Source of the DNA: Pseudomonadota bacterium | GTDB taxonomy: Bacteria > Desulfobacterota > Binatia > Binatales > Binataceae | Reading direction: 5' to 3' | Assembly (NCBI GenBank): GCA_021323945.1 | Contig: JAJPKA010000017.1 | Location: 236,406 to 300,405, forward strand | DNA length: 64,000 nucleotides | Shown here: positions 37,826 to 47,500 of the stretch, piece after piece | Layout of the letters: each line of letters starts with the position of its first letter | Numbering within the stretch: the first letter of the stretch is position 1 | Made by a program: the position numbers and the translations under genes | The notes under the pieces: generated by a model | Database searches by the model: none | Seen by the model: the letters and a program-made list of their open reading frames with translations, nothing else | Told to the model about the DNA's origin: nothing

Positions 37826-38563
37826 TTGGAGCGCCGATTCGGGCGCAGCGTAATCAGCGCCGTGCCACGAGTCTACCTGCCCTATGCTTCTCGCCTGAGT
37901 CCAGCGATGCGATTCTTTTCGGCTATACGCAACAAGCGTCTCAAACTAACCGCCTGGAAGTTGCTGGAGCCCTTTTTCAATGTGCAGTACATTTTCGCGT
38001 TCGACCTGGCTTCAGCAAAGATGCTCGACTCGTCAGCCCGTCAGTTGCCGCCGGGTGTCCGTCTCAGAATCGTCTGCAATCCCGCCGCCGCTGAGTTGCC
38101 TGAAATCTGCGCGCTGCTGAGCGAGGCCGGGATGCCCCGATGGGTCGTCCAAGAAAGGCTTGCGCGTGGTGACGTGCTCGGCATTGCGGTGGCGGACGAG
38201 GAGTTGGCGGCGTACACATGGGCGACGTTTTCGCGCGCGCGGATCGCCGAAGCGCGAAGGTCTCTACGGCTACTTCAAGACCAGGCGGTGCAGTACGACA
38301 CGCTGGTTATGCCCTGGTGGCGCGGAAAAGGTTTGCAATATAGGCTAACAGCCGCCGTTCTGCAGCACCTCTCCGCTGTGGGTTATCGCCAAACGCTGGC
38401 CTGGGTTAATTCCTGCAATGTCCGTTCGCTCAGGAACCAGTTATCTCAAGGGAAACGTAAGATTGCGACGATTTGGAGCAGCCCAATTCTGGGCCTGGCT
38501 TGGGTGCATCCACTCACCGAGGAAGTGCGTCTCGCGCTCGAAAAAACAGCGACCCCCGATTGA
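37826..38563 (+). CDS. GNAT-like N-acetyltransferase
   Basis: The product (about 245 residues; TTG or an internal GTG/ATG start remains open) has the acetyltransferase core: GIAVADEELAAYTW, then YDTLVMPWWRGKGLQYRLTAAVLQHL, equivalent to the acetyl-CoA-binding R-G-x-G-x motif, and RQTLAWVNSCNVRSLR, the usual N-x-x-S motif. Substrate unknown. No operon partner is close. Confidence 0.65.
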   Translation: MERRFGRSVISAVPRVYLPYASRLSPAMRFFSAIRNKRLKLTAWKLLEPFFNVQYIFAFDLASAKMLDSSARQLPPGVRLRIVCNPAAAELPEICALLSEAGMPRWVVQERLARGDVLGIAVADEELAAYTWATFSRARIAEARRSLRLLQDQAVQYDTLVMPWWRGKGLQYRLTAAVLQHLSAVGYRQTLAWVNSCNVRSLRNQLSQGKRKIATIWSSPILGLAWVHPLTEEVRLALEKTATPD

Positions 38564-38781
38564 TAAGCCGCAGAAGGCGCTACCCTGAAGCGTTCAGACG
38601 AAACCAACGAGCGTGCAGGTAGCGCTCAGGTGCGATCGCCGAACGGCTCTGTACAATGTACGCGCTATTCCATGCTATGCGGGAGCGCCCTGCCGACGTT
38701 TTTCGGATCGGGCGACTCGGTTCCCGCCCGAGCCCTGACCAAACCGGGTCCTGTGCGAGACTCCGCTGAAGGATTGGGACA

Positions 38782-39006
38782 GTGCGGTTAGACCTGCTTG
38801 ATGTGTTTGGGATGGTGTCGGTGTCCGCGATGCTGGTGTTCTATTGGCTCGAAGAGCGCAGCCGATGGTTCACCCTGGCTTTTGCGGCTGCGTGTCTGTC
38901 GGGGTCGATGTACGGTTTCTTACAGGGTGCGTGGCCCTTTGGCATTGTCGAGGCGGTCTGGGCCGCTGTAGCCGTGCGCAAGTGGGCGCGACGGAGTGCG
39001 GCTTGA
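38782..39006 (+). CDS. Small integral membrane protein
   Basis: GTG start with GAAGGA 8 nt upstream. The 74-residue product has two or three hydrophobic segments (about 5-21, 29-48 and 51-67), ending in a basic tail. Similar short proteins with a G-x-W-P-F-x-I-V-E-A-V-W core are found in many bacteria without assigned function. Confidence 0.6.
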   Translation: MRLDLLDVFGMVSVSAMLVFYWLEERSRWFTLAFAAACLSGSMYGFLQGAWPFGIVEAVWAAVAVRKWARRSAA

Positions 39007-39642
39007 TCGTGGCTAGGCAGCGCTCGAGTAGGTTGGCGTCGAAGTCGAGTTCAAAAGCTAGAATCATCGATGGGCGGCGCCGAGGCACCCCAACCGAATT
39101 CGCCAGCATCGAGCCGAGCGAGGGAACGCGCTTTACCGCGCAACCTCGCGGCTCTGGCTTTTTGAGCGACAACTGGAGCTCAGCGGCTGCGCTTCGGGAC
39201 GAAGTCGCCAATCGAGGGCGGGCAGAGTTTCGGCCAGCCGCCGCAGCAGTTTTTCTGTCAGGTAGCTCAGGAGTTCAGTCACTGCTCGAAAATTGGTGGG
39301 TTTCCTACGCCAGCACGCCGAGTGCCGCAGTTACCGCGGACTTTTTCATTCTTCGAAAATTATGAAATGACTGCTCGTAACTTAGTGGCCTTCCGCAGAC
39401 GGCTTGTCACCGCTGGTCAAGTTGTGGCGGGACGAGAAGTATTGCGCCGTGCCGTCACCCACAGAACATCACACCATGGATGACCGATCCGAGTGACATA
39501 TTGTGAAGAAGACGTTCTGTGCATTTTTGGGGCGGCCGCGCGGTTCGTGGTGTTGATATCGCGCTTCGCCCAGTGGCGTCCGCTTCACACGACCACAGCC
39601 CTGCTGTGTAACAAACCGCTGCAGCGGTTCGCCTAGCCGCCA
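39007..39642. other. Region without a convincing gene
   Basis: About 640 bp downstream of the small membrane protein and just before the tRNA-Ser-derived repeat. Frames on both strands look like shadows. A short perfect palindrome GCCATGCC/GGCATGGC overlaps its right end. Confidence 0.4.
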
Positions 39643-39789
39643 TGCCAGGGCATGGCGTGAAAGACGGAATTTCCATGCGCTGGCGCTAGACTGTTGATTA
39701 TCCGGTGAGCCGAGAATTCAGCAACTAATGGCGGAGAGGGAGGGATTCAAACCCTCGGTATCCGGTAAGAGTACGCCAGATTAGCAATC
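39643..39789. repeat. Direct repeat copy A containing tRNA-Ser 3' part
   Basis: These 147 bp match 43590-43737 with five substitutions and one single-base gap by eye, in the same orientation. The repeat comprises 86 bp of flank plus the 3' 61 nt of tRNA-Ser, ending in the anticodon stem. The two copies bound a segment of about 3.8 kb. Confidence 0.93.
39729..39789 (-). pseudogene. Truncated tRNA-Ser(GCU) remnant
   Basis: The CCA end, acceptor strand, T arm, variable arm and anticodon loop of tRNA-Ser are present, but homology stops in the anticodon stem and the 5' third is missing. The T loop has UUUGA in place of UUCGA, consistent with decay. It cannot make a functional tRNA. Confidence 0.88.
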
Positions 39790-40694
39790 CGACCGGACGG
39801 TTTCACGCGGTGAGGACAAATACGACTGGAAGGGAAGCGAGTCTTTGTGTCACAAGGAGTTTCGTGAGGTCTTGCAATCCAACTGGATTACCCTGATTCC
39901 CCGCCAGCGAAGCCGGTTTGTTCTAGATCGGATCTAGGGTTCGCGCACCGGAAATCGAACAAACGGTATGCTTCGCTTAGGTCGGCTTCACAAGCCGCGA
40001 TGCAAGAGGCCCTTGTTCGCGTCCGGATGGCTCCGCCAAAGGATTTTCAAAGACGAAATTGTTTTTGCATTCGTCAAGGACTGTTAGGTCGCCGCGCGAC
40101 GTTTCAACCGGAGCGATGTGTGCACGGTTCGAGTTGAAGGGATTTGAATCCTTACGTCCGATGGGCGATGGCCTTTCGAGTTTGGTTCCGCCGACAACTA
40201 CGGCGTCCAAGGCCATGCGCGAGATGACTTCCGAGAGGCACTCGTGGTCTAATCCAAAACCGAAGCTCCGCCACCTAATAATCGCGATAATCGCGCGCCT
40301 GCCTCGGCGACGCAGTTCACACTGACGGGCCGTCTCGACGCGAAAATCCACCCAGACTGCCCCGGTTTCAGTGCAGTCGCGACGGACCTTGACATACTGA
40401 GATGAAATTCGCTAGGAGAGCGACATCAACACGACCCGCCAAACGTTGACCCTGGTTGAGAAAGCTCGAACCCTTTGGCGGATGAAATCGCAAAGCTTCC
40501 ATCGGGGCTGTTCATGGCTTACAGCCTGACGTTTCGCTCTGACGTACGTAGGGTTTGTACGAACTGCCGGATGGGACTGACAGGGATGGCAACCGAGTTG
40601 CTGCTACAGCGCCGGTCTCGGGCTTTTCTACGCGACGCAGCTATCACCTTCAGTTTACGCAGCTGTGCTCGGGAGCCGCAGGGCGAGGCCACCC
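39790..40694. other. Left part of the repeat-bounded segment, no clear gene
   Basis: About 900 bp follow the truncated tRNA. Frames on both strands (for example 39977-40351 minus) give no recognisable product and no good start site. Integrase or transposase sequence was looked for and not seen. Confidence 0.4.
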
Positions 40695-41831
40695 TTGAGT
40701 AGCGCGCCATATTTTTGCAGCAACTGTGGGGCATCGTATCACAGCTCTGAAGCGAGATGGTGCACCAAGTGTGGAAGGCCGCTCTCCAGACAAAAGCCGG
40801 AGGAGCGCCCTAAGTCAAACCACGCAGCAAAGACGCCGCCAGCGCTGCATTCGGCACAAAAAGCGCCCCCAGTGGTGCCGGCACCAAAAGCGTCGTCAGC
40901 GCCTACCGGGCCGCGCCTGACGACCAGAAAGTCTGAGCTCCACATGGCTGTCGAGAGAAGCGGGCGGATAGCCTGGTTGGTCGGCTCGCACTGTGGACAT
41001 CTGCTGACGGATGTCGGGCAGCTGCTCGGGCAGGCCGCTCTGGATGTAATCTTTGCCGCGCGGCTTTTACTGCTACAAAGAGCTCGACATGATGCGTGCC
41101 AACCCACGGCCGGGATTGATTCTGCCATCGCCAGGCTTCGTAACCAACGCTCGCAGCGCTGGTCGGCATGGAAGGCGAGTCCCACCTGGCGGAAGATGGA
41201 AATACGCGCGGTGCTGGCGCTGCTCGGCTTGCTAATTGTTCTCTTTTTGCGTTCCCATTTCAGCGCGAGCATAGGGGCTGACGCCGGTGATGCGACGGCG
41301 ACGGCCGCGGCCTGCCCGCCTGGTACACCACTATCGGTATGCCATTGGGAACAATTGCTGCCCAAATGCAAATACGGATTGGAAGGCGGAGGAGGGCCGC
41401 TACGCTGCGCCGACGCGAACAATCCTAACAGCTCGGCCAGCATCGAGCATCCGCTTTTTGCGCTGTTACAATTGCCTCTTGCAGATAAACAGGATGAGCC
41501 CGTTTGCCTCGCGATCACGAAGTCCAACTACCTGGAATCGGGCAACTACATGGTGCCACTTCACGCCGACAATGATCCGTGGGGACAGTTGCCTGCTTAT
41601 GACTACTTGAACTATCAAGTGCACTTGCCCGACCGACGATTGACGCTAACGAGCGCGTGGACCCAACAAGGCGTCGAGCGCAAGATCGACAAGGACTTCA
41701 AGATCTACGATGTACCCCAGCGCGGCTGGCCTTGCTCACTCCACAACTGGGCTCAACTGTTGGCAAATGATCAGGTGCCGATCGCGAACGTTCCCGACCA
41801 ACGCTACGGAAAGCTCAAATTTTTACAGTAG
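40695..41831 (+). CDS. Zinc-ribbon membrane-anchored protein of unknown function
   Basis: The product has an N-terminal zinc ribbon (CSNC at residues 8-11, CTKC at 23-26), a Pro/Ala/Lys-rich linker, one membrane helix near 170-190, and an exported C-terminal domain with several cysteines. TTG 40695 is preferred because GCGAGG lies 6 nt before it; a GTG at 40665 is the alternative. The C-terminal domain shares V-C-x-x-x-x-K-S/x-Y, Y-x-V-x-x-x-D-x-R-L-T and W-P-C-S-x-x-x-W motifs with the protein encoded at 41842, so the two are related. Function unknown. Confidence 0.65.
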   Translation: MSSAPYFCSNCGASYHSSEARWCTKCGRPLSRQKPEERPKSNHAAKTPPALHSAQKAPPVVPAPKASSAPTGPRLTTRKSELHMAVERSGRIAWLVGSHCGHLLTDVGQLLGQAALDVIFAARLLLLQRARHDACQPTAGIDSAIARLRNQRSQRWSAWKASPTWRKMEIRAVLALLGLLIVLFLRSHFSASIGADAGDATATAAACPPGTPLSVCHWEQLLPKCKYGLEGGGGPLRCADANNPNSSASIEHPLFALLQLPLADKQDEPVCLAITKSNYLESGNYMVPLHADNDPWGQLPAYDYLNYQVHLPDRRLTLTSAWTQQGVERKIDKDFKIYDVPQRGWPCSLHNWAQLLANDQVPIANVPDQRYGKLKFLQ

Positions 41832-41841
41832 GAGAGCGGAC

Positions 41842-42456
41842 ATGCGGAAGGCGGTTCTGATCGTTGTTTTGTTGCTATTTAGCGGTCCTGCTTACGCTCA
41901 ACCGAAGTACCAGATCTATTATACGTACGCAGCCTTCGGCGCGCGCGATGTGCACGGAAATCCTGTGATCGACCCGGGCACGGGCAAGCAGATTCAAACC
42001 GGCGTCTGCATCGTTTGGAAATCCTACTATACCAAGATTGACAACCCCGACGTGGAAATTTTGGGCAGCAACTTCTACTCCAAATACAGCTACAGGGTCG
42101 ATCCGCGTGATCTGCGGCTAACGATCTATAGCGTCGAAGCGCCCCGTGTCGTAGCGATTACCAGCGGCACCGGCTGGTTCCCCGTGGGCGGCAATGTCGA
42201 TTTTCAGACCAATATCACCGTGCCGCTGGATACGCAGCCTCAAGCTCAGTGGCCGTGCAGCGCGGAGACTTGGAAATTGGCATTGAGCATTCCGGACAGA
42301 TATTATCTGCCCCCGCCCGTGATCTTGCCAAGCGGTTTCCGGCCTATCCCTTCGTCATACGGTCCGACCTATAATGGTAAGCATGCTGTAAGTGGAAGTG
42401 TAATGCCCATTTGTCCGCCCGGCACTTCCCATGGCGCGGGAGGTTATTGCTATTGA
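41842..42456 (+). CDS. Secreted protein of unknown function
   Basis: GGAG 7 nt before ATG and a clean signal peptide (MRKAVLIVVLLLFSGPAYAQ) make this a confident gene. The mature 185 residues are Tyr/Pro rich with cysteines in GVCIVW, WPCSAETW and a C-terminal CPPGTSHGAGGYCY. It follows the zinc-ribbon gene by 10 bp and shares several motifs with that protein's C-terminal domain. No known family recognised. Confidence 0.72.
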   Translation: MRKAVLIVVLLLFSGPAYAQPKYQIYYTYAAFGARDVHGNPVIDPGTGKQIQTGVCIVWKSYYTKIDNPDVEILGSNFYSKYSYRVDPRDLRLTIYSVEAPRVVAITSGTGWFPVGGNVDFQTNITVPLDTQPQAQWPCSAETWKLALSIPDRYYLPPPVILPSGFRPIPSSYGPTYNGKHAVSGSVMPICPPGTSHGAGGYCY

Positions 42457-43589
42457 AACGGGAGCGAGGCAGCCCGCGTTGTGCCCGCCGCCTGGTGGGC
42501 ACGCGCCGTCCACTGGAATCAGGCCAGCTCCATCCTCGCCGGGTAGGTTCTATGCCAGGACAGATGCGCTTGGGGGCGATGCTGCTGGCGCTAACTTCTG
42601 GCCGCGCCGACTCACGCGCCGCAGCCTCCTCCGGGTGATAGTTTCGGCAGCGCTTCGCGAGAACCGGTTTCCGCCTGCGTCTGCGAGGGCCCCCTGGCTG
42701 CTCCCCAGCCAGATCCCCCCTGATAGCGTCGTGATGACAACCGAGGAGGTATAACAACTCGGGAAAGATTGATAGGCGTAAATGTCGGTGCCAAGCACGG
42801 AGCCGAGCCAGCGGCACCTCGCAGCAGCCGCGGCCTTCAGCTCTCGACCCATCTCAACCGGACAAACTTTGCCGCAATCCGCGGGCGGCAGCGTACCATT
42901 GGCCCAGACGGGTGGCGGCTTGCCGGGTGAAGGTTGGTTCGGCGGCAGCTTTTTAAGCAACTCGTTGATATCGGTCCCGCCCGTCCGGCAGATCACATGA
43001 TCAGGCGGACCCTTGCAGCAATACCATCGCTGCCGACGCTGCGCGCTGGATGGTTGCCAACTCTCAAATCGTCTGGAAGGTCAATCCGTTCATCCGTGAG
43101 GTGGTCATTGAAAAGGTGCTGGCGGTTCTGTTCTGTACTCCCGCCAGAGGCTATCGATGGGTCGGCGTCCTGAACCGGGAAAAGTTCCGCCTGATCTATT
43201 ATGTTAACGAGTCGAAATCGTCAGCCTCAAAATCGTTTTTCGCTCAAACCAGGCTGGATGGCAGGCGGCAGAACGGACTTTGCAAAAGCATATCGGCGAC
43301 CTCGCCAGCGCTGACAAAATTTGGTAAGTCCAAGCAAGAACTGCAACAGGGCATCGCGCAAGGCTTTGCTCGCAATGCAGCACAATGGCGGCGCGTGCTG
43401 AAGATTCGTGTACCGTCGGGCTTTGGAAGCGAGATTCAGAACCTGGTTGCCTATGGTCAAGGAGAACGGGGTGGCGGTCCGCATTTTGCCATGGCCATGA
43501 ATCCTGACGGAGTAGCGGGCTGCGGACCCCCCATTGCCCTGGCTCACAGCGAATCGCGGCTTGGTGGTCAGTCGAACTCTGCTTTCGGC
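42457..43589. other. Right part of the repeat-bounded segment; possible decayed genes
   Basis: About 1.1 kb with overlapping frames on both strands. The minus frame from GTG 42996 down to 42550 has plausible composition (Cys in CRTGG, PADCGKVCPVEM and SFPSCYTSS) and stays open upstream to about 43085, so it may be a real or decayed gene. The plus frame 43050-43607 is an alternative. I cannot decide between them. Confidence 0.35.
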
Positions 43590-43767
<178 letters not shown>

Positions 43768-43999
43768 ATGCTCGTCAGGACGACTTATTTAATCACTCTC
43801 AGCGCCCCGGGCAAACCATCTCCTTTGATTCGAACGATCAGTCGTGCAGTGCGAGCAGCGGTCACAGCTTGATGGCTCACCGCCGTATTCGTCCAATGAA
43901 GGGTGTGGGCTTGAATCAAAGCCGCCAGCAATTGCTGGCCTGCGAGAAATTAGCTCGTATCCTTGTAAGCAGAGCCCCGGAAACCGAGCACTCGAAGGC

Positions 44000-45364
44000 A
44001 TGCCGCATAGCCGCAAGAAGTTGACCAAAACGATCCTGAGCCGTTTCGCCGCCCACTTCGAAGGCGACCTCATACTTCCCGAAAATCGCCTCTATTCACG
44101 TGCGCGACGCGTTTGGAATCATGCGATCGACCAATACCCGCAACTTATCGCACGATGTCGCAACAGTGACGACATCATTCGTGCGGTCCAATTGGCTCGC
44201 GATTACAATCTGCTCCCTGCAGTACGCGGCGGTGGCCACAGCTTTGCCGGTCATGGGGTCTGCGATGGTGGAATCGTGATCGACCTGTCGGCCCTGAAGC
44301 AGACGATTATCGATCCAGTCCGCCGAATGGTTCGAATCAGTCCCGGAGTGCTGGGAAATGAGCTGGACTGCGTTACGCAGGCTTTCAAGCTCGCGGTGCC
44401 GCTCGGTTCTTGCCCGTCCACCGGCGTAGTGGGTTATGCATTGGGCGGCGGCGCAGGCTCATTAACGCCCAAGTTTGGTTACGCATGCGATCATATTGCT
44501 CGATGTCAACTGATAACCGCTGATGCGCGCGAGATAACAGCTAGCCAAGGTGAGCATAAAGATCTTTTCTGGGCATTACGGGGAGCCGGCTCGAACTTCG
44601 GGATTGTCACCGCTTTGGAGCTGCAATTGGATCACGTTGATCAGGTTCTTTCCGGCCACCTCAAATACCCTATCGGCCAGGCTACGAAAGTATTGGCCTT
44701 CATTGAGCAGTATGCGCAGGCGATTCCGGACGAGTTATTTCTGCTGCTGGCGGTGCTACCCCATCCGGGGGACCGAATGCTGAACGTCAGCGTGGTCTGG
44801 CCCGGGGATCCCAAGCGCGGTGCAAAGGTGCTCGCTCCGCTGCGCCAATATCTGAAGCCTACTGAAGATACCATTCAAATTCGCAGCTATCTTGAGGAGC
44901 AGCGCGCCGGTTCCGACAACCCTGGTGACGGTGACTATTCCACCTACCGCCGCGCCGGACATCTGGAAGATCTTGGCGCCGAAACGATCGACGCAATCGT
45001 CGAACACGCTACGAGGGCCCCGACCGAGGCCAGCGGCATTACTATGATTTACTGGCATGGGCCGTGGTCGTCAGAGCCTCGAGACGACGCTTTCGGCTTT
45101 CGACAGACGGGCTATCATTATTGGATTCACTCGTATTGGCAGCGGGCCAACGAGGCTTTGCCAGCGCAGCGGTGGGTCAAGGGCTTTTTTGACACTTTAG
45201 CGCCATATTCCAGCGGCGCTGTCTACGTCAACGACCTCCAGAATGAGGGCCAGGAACGGGTACGTGCTGCGTATGGCGACAAGTATGAGCGATTGCGAGC
45301 GCTTAAGCGCAAATACGACCCGACGAACTTTTTTCGCGTTAACCAAAATATTCCGCCCAATTGA
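44000..45364 (+). CDS. FAD-linked oxidase, berberine-bridge-enzyme type
   Basis: The product is 454 residues from ATG 44000 (upstream in-frame sequence overlaps non-coding DNA). The FAD domain has RGGGHSFAG with the His (residue 80) that can bond FAD, and GSCPSTGVVGYALGGGAG with a Cys (138) at the second attachment site, so a bicovalent flavin is expected. The C-terminal YDPTNFFRVNQNIPP is the BBE signature. Members oxidise sugars, alcohols or alkaloids with oxygen. Substrate unknown. Confidence 0.87.
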   Translation: MPHSRKKLTKTILSRFAAHFEGDLILPENRLYSRARRVWNHAIDQYPQLIARCRNSDDIIRAVQLARDYNLLPAVRGGGHSFAGHGVCDGGIVIDLSALKQTIIDPVRRMVRISPGVLGNELDCVTQAFKLAVPLGSCPSTGVVGYALGGGAGSLTPKFGYACDHIARCQLITADAREITASQGEHKDLFWALRGAGSNFGIVTALELQLDHVDQVLSGHLKYPIGQATKVLAFIEQYAQAIPDELFLLLAVLPHPGDRMLNVSVVWPGDPKRGAKVLAPLRQYLKPTEDTIQIRSYLEEQRAGSDNPGDGDYSTYRRAGHLEDLGAETIDAIVEHATRAPTEASGITMIYWHGPWSSEPRDDAFGFRQTGYHYWIHSYWQRANEALPAQRWVKGFFDTLAPYSSGAVYVNDLQNEGQERVRAAYGDKYERLRALKRKYDPTNFFRVNQNIPPN

Positions 45365-45530
45365 CGATCCGACGGCGGCTCAGGCCTTCGAAAGCTCTGG
45401 CTTTGGCTAGGGCTTGTGATGCCGCGCGAGCTATCGAGCGGTCTTGCATCGGGCTTTATCGACGATCAAGCAAAAGCAAGGTCCCTTGCCGCCCTGTGGG
45501 CAAAAGCAGACCCGTGGGGAGCCGGCGTGC

Positions 45531-46313
45531 TTATTCGGGGATTTTATGGGGAGCTGGGGCCGATGATGCGGCTGCAGGCGAGCCGAAAATTGACGTAGTC
45601 TGCTGATAACCCTTGGGTACTTCGAAGGTATCGGCAGAAAGGCTCTTGACGCTTATTTTCTGGACCGTTGTGTCGTTGACAAACTTGCGATGGTCAAGCA
45701 TTTCGCGGATGGCCTTGGCCTGTTCGGGTGGTGTGCCTGGTGGCGGATCACCCATCGTGGTGGTGATCTTCAGTCGCAGCGGAACCCCGGGCGGGATCTG
45801 CCCCATATTGGCCATGGTTGTGCCTTTGACTTTTTCCGCCATGACGCGCTGAAAATTACTATAGTCTGCGGCTCCTGGGGCCGAGTCCGAGAAACATCCG
45901 GACATACTCACCGAGTTACCGCCGACCGTTCCGGTTCCCGAGTATTCGTCGCAGGAGTAGCCAATAATAGTTTCGTGGGCCCCGGTTTTTTTAAAACTGA
46001 TGGTGGGTGAGACTCCCGTTTGACTCATTGCCGCGGCGCTCTTCGGCGGAAACGGGATGACCACATAGGTCTTGCGGCGGCCATCGACCATCGTCATCGT
46101 TCCTTTATCGAGATCAGTTATGATCGTCCGAATACCGTTATCGATGACGGATTTTTGCTTGTCGCCTTCGATCATGACGGTGCGGGTTCGATTCACACGC
46201 TGTCCGTTGATCTCGTCGACCGTCTGCTGTTCGTCAACCACAACGCCGGCATGAGCTGTGGCGGCGAAGGACAGGATCGCAATAAAGCCCAGAGCGGGCG
46301 CGAACTTCTTCAT
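45531..46313 (-). CDS. Exported DUF4412-like protein
   Basis: From ATG 46313 the 260-residue protein has a clear signal peptide (KKFAPALGFIAILSFAATAHA). The mature part has repeated beta-strand pairs such as TVMIEGDKQKSVIDNG, IITDLDKGTMTMVDGRRKTYVVIPF and GYSCDEYSGTGTVGG, typical of DUF4412/LolA-like envelope proteins that may carry lipids. Its ATG overlaps the stop of the flippase-like gene (ATGA), so they form a tight operon; a shared role in lipid handling is a reasonable inference. Confidence 0.75.
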   Translation of the reverse strand: MKKFAPALGFIAILSFAATAHAGVVVDEQQTVDEINGQRVNRTRTVMIEGDKQKSVIDNGIRTIITDLDKGTMTMVDGRRKTYVVIPFPPKSAAAMSQTGVSPTISFKKTGAHETIIGYSCDEYSGTGTVGGNSVSMSGCFSDSAPGAADYSNFQRVMAEKVKGTTMANMGQIPPGVPLRLKITTTMGDPPPGTPPEQAKAIREMLDHRKFVNDTTVQKISVKSLSADTFEVPKGYQQTTSIFGSPAAASSAPAPHKIPE

Positions 46314-47344
46314 AGTGATTCGCCTCGTTGTGGTTCTGCCATTTGCAGGATTCCCTCGGCACGATCCGCGCCGCGGACGCGCTCGGTAATGCGATGAGCG
46401 GTTAGGCCCGCCAATCCGAGCCCAACCCACACCATTTCTTTGATACGCCTGATCAAACCAATAGCAAAGCCCGCGTCTGGGGGATACCCGAGCATCGACA
46501 AGATCAGGGCTTTGCCCCCTTCCTGACTTACGAGTTTGGCAGGGATCAGAAAGGTGGCGCGTTCGATCAGCAGGCCGAGCGCTTCGACCAGCGCCGCGGT
46601 TCTCCAGTTCGCAGGCTGTCGCAGGAGTCGTAGGTAAATGAAGATTTCAACCGGTCCGAGCGACCATGCGAGCAGGTAACAGCAGGATGAGGCCAACAGC
46701 CGCCATGGATGATTTTCGTAGAACAGCCTCAAACGGGTATCAGCGGCGCCCGCGGCGGCTCTGATTTCAGGGTCGGCTATCTGTGGAATTTCCAATTTGG
46801 CCGCCAGCCGCCATAGTTGAGAAAAAGGTCTTTTCATCTGGACCGCAAAGAAACCCGCGGCCAAGCCAATCGCGACGAGCAGACCAGCAGTCGCCGGTAT
46901 CAGAAGATGATCCATCCGCGCTTCGAGCGGCCATCCGGCTAACAAGCCACCGATGATGAAGCCGATTTGCCCGAGTGCTTCGGCCAATGAGGCAATTACG
47001 ACGGTCGCCAACCCGGCTGCCATTGCGACTTTGGCGCGCACCATCATTGCCATGACGAACTGGCCGCCCAATTGGGCAGAGGGAGTTATGTAGTCGATCG
47101 CTTCGCCGGAAACGCGGGCGATGAAAAGTTCGCGGAAACTTAGCCGCGAAGGATAGTCGGTGATAGTCACCCGCCAGCCGACGGTATTCGCGACGCGCGC
47201 AACTGCTTCAAGCAAAACAGCGAAGGCGAGTCCCCACCCGGCATACCGCACGTACTGAGCGACGTTGGCCAGGCCAAACCGACTGAGGAACCAGGCATAA
47301 AAGCCGACAGCGAGCAGGATGATCAGAGTTTCGAGCCGACGCAT
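46310..47344 (-). CDS. Flippase-like membrane protein (LPG-synthase TM/AglD/HpnL family)
   Basis: The 344-residue protein has about eight membrane helices and the family motif FRELFIARVSGEAIDYITPSAQLGG near residue 70-95, as in the lysylphosphatidylglycerol-synthase membrane domain, AglD and HpnL. An ERATFLIPAKLVSQEGGKALIL segment occurs near 268-290. These proteins move or expose lipid-linked molecules. No hopanoid genes are in the window, so an hpnL name is not justified. A 4-bp overlap couples it to the exported protein downstream. Confidence 0.85.
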   Translation of the reverse strand: MRRLETLIILLAVGFYAWFLSRFGLANVAQYVRYAGWGLAFAVLLEAVARVANTVGWRVTITDYPSRLSFRELFIARVSGEAIDYITPSAQLGGQFVMAMMVRAKVAMAAGLATVVIASLAEALGQIGFIIGGLLAGWPLEARMDHLLIPATAGLLVAIGLAAGFFAVQMKRPFSQLWRLAAKLEIPQIADPEIRAAAGAADTRLRLFYENHPWRLLASSCCYLLAWSLGPVEIFIYLRLLRQPANWRTAALVEALGLLIERATFLIPAKLVSQEGGKALILSMLGYPPDAGFAIGLIRRIKEMVWVGLGLAGLTAHRITERVRGADRAEGILQMAEPQRGESL

Positions 47345-47500
47345 TCTGAACAGTTATCTAGTCGATTTCCATCCCGCCCTTGGCCGCCATTGTTTCAGGC
47401 ACAACTCTCGCGTGCAAGTCGCGCCGCCTCCCGATGTCCACAGGGCGAGCATCGGCCCGATCGGCAAACTAGGCTATCCTTCAACCAGCGGTTAGCTTGG

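Noticed and set aside
39455..39676. Minus-strand frames with the same N-terminus near 39676 and 43623
   Set aside because: The shared start is explained by the duplicated flank of tRNA-Ser and the remainders are unrelated.
40120..40200. A second tRNA remnant (T-loop-like GGATTCAAATCC on the minus strand)
   Set aside because: No acceptor, D or anticodon arm can be built around it.
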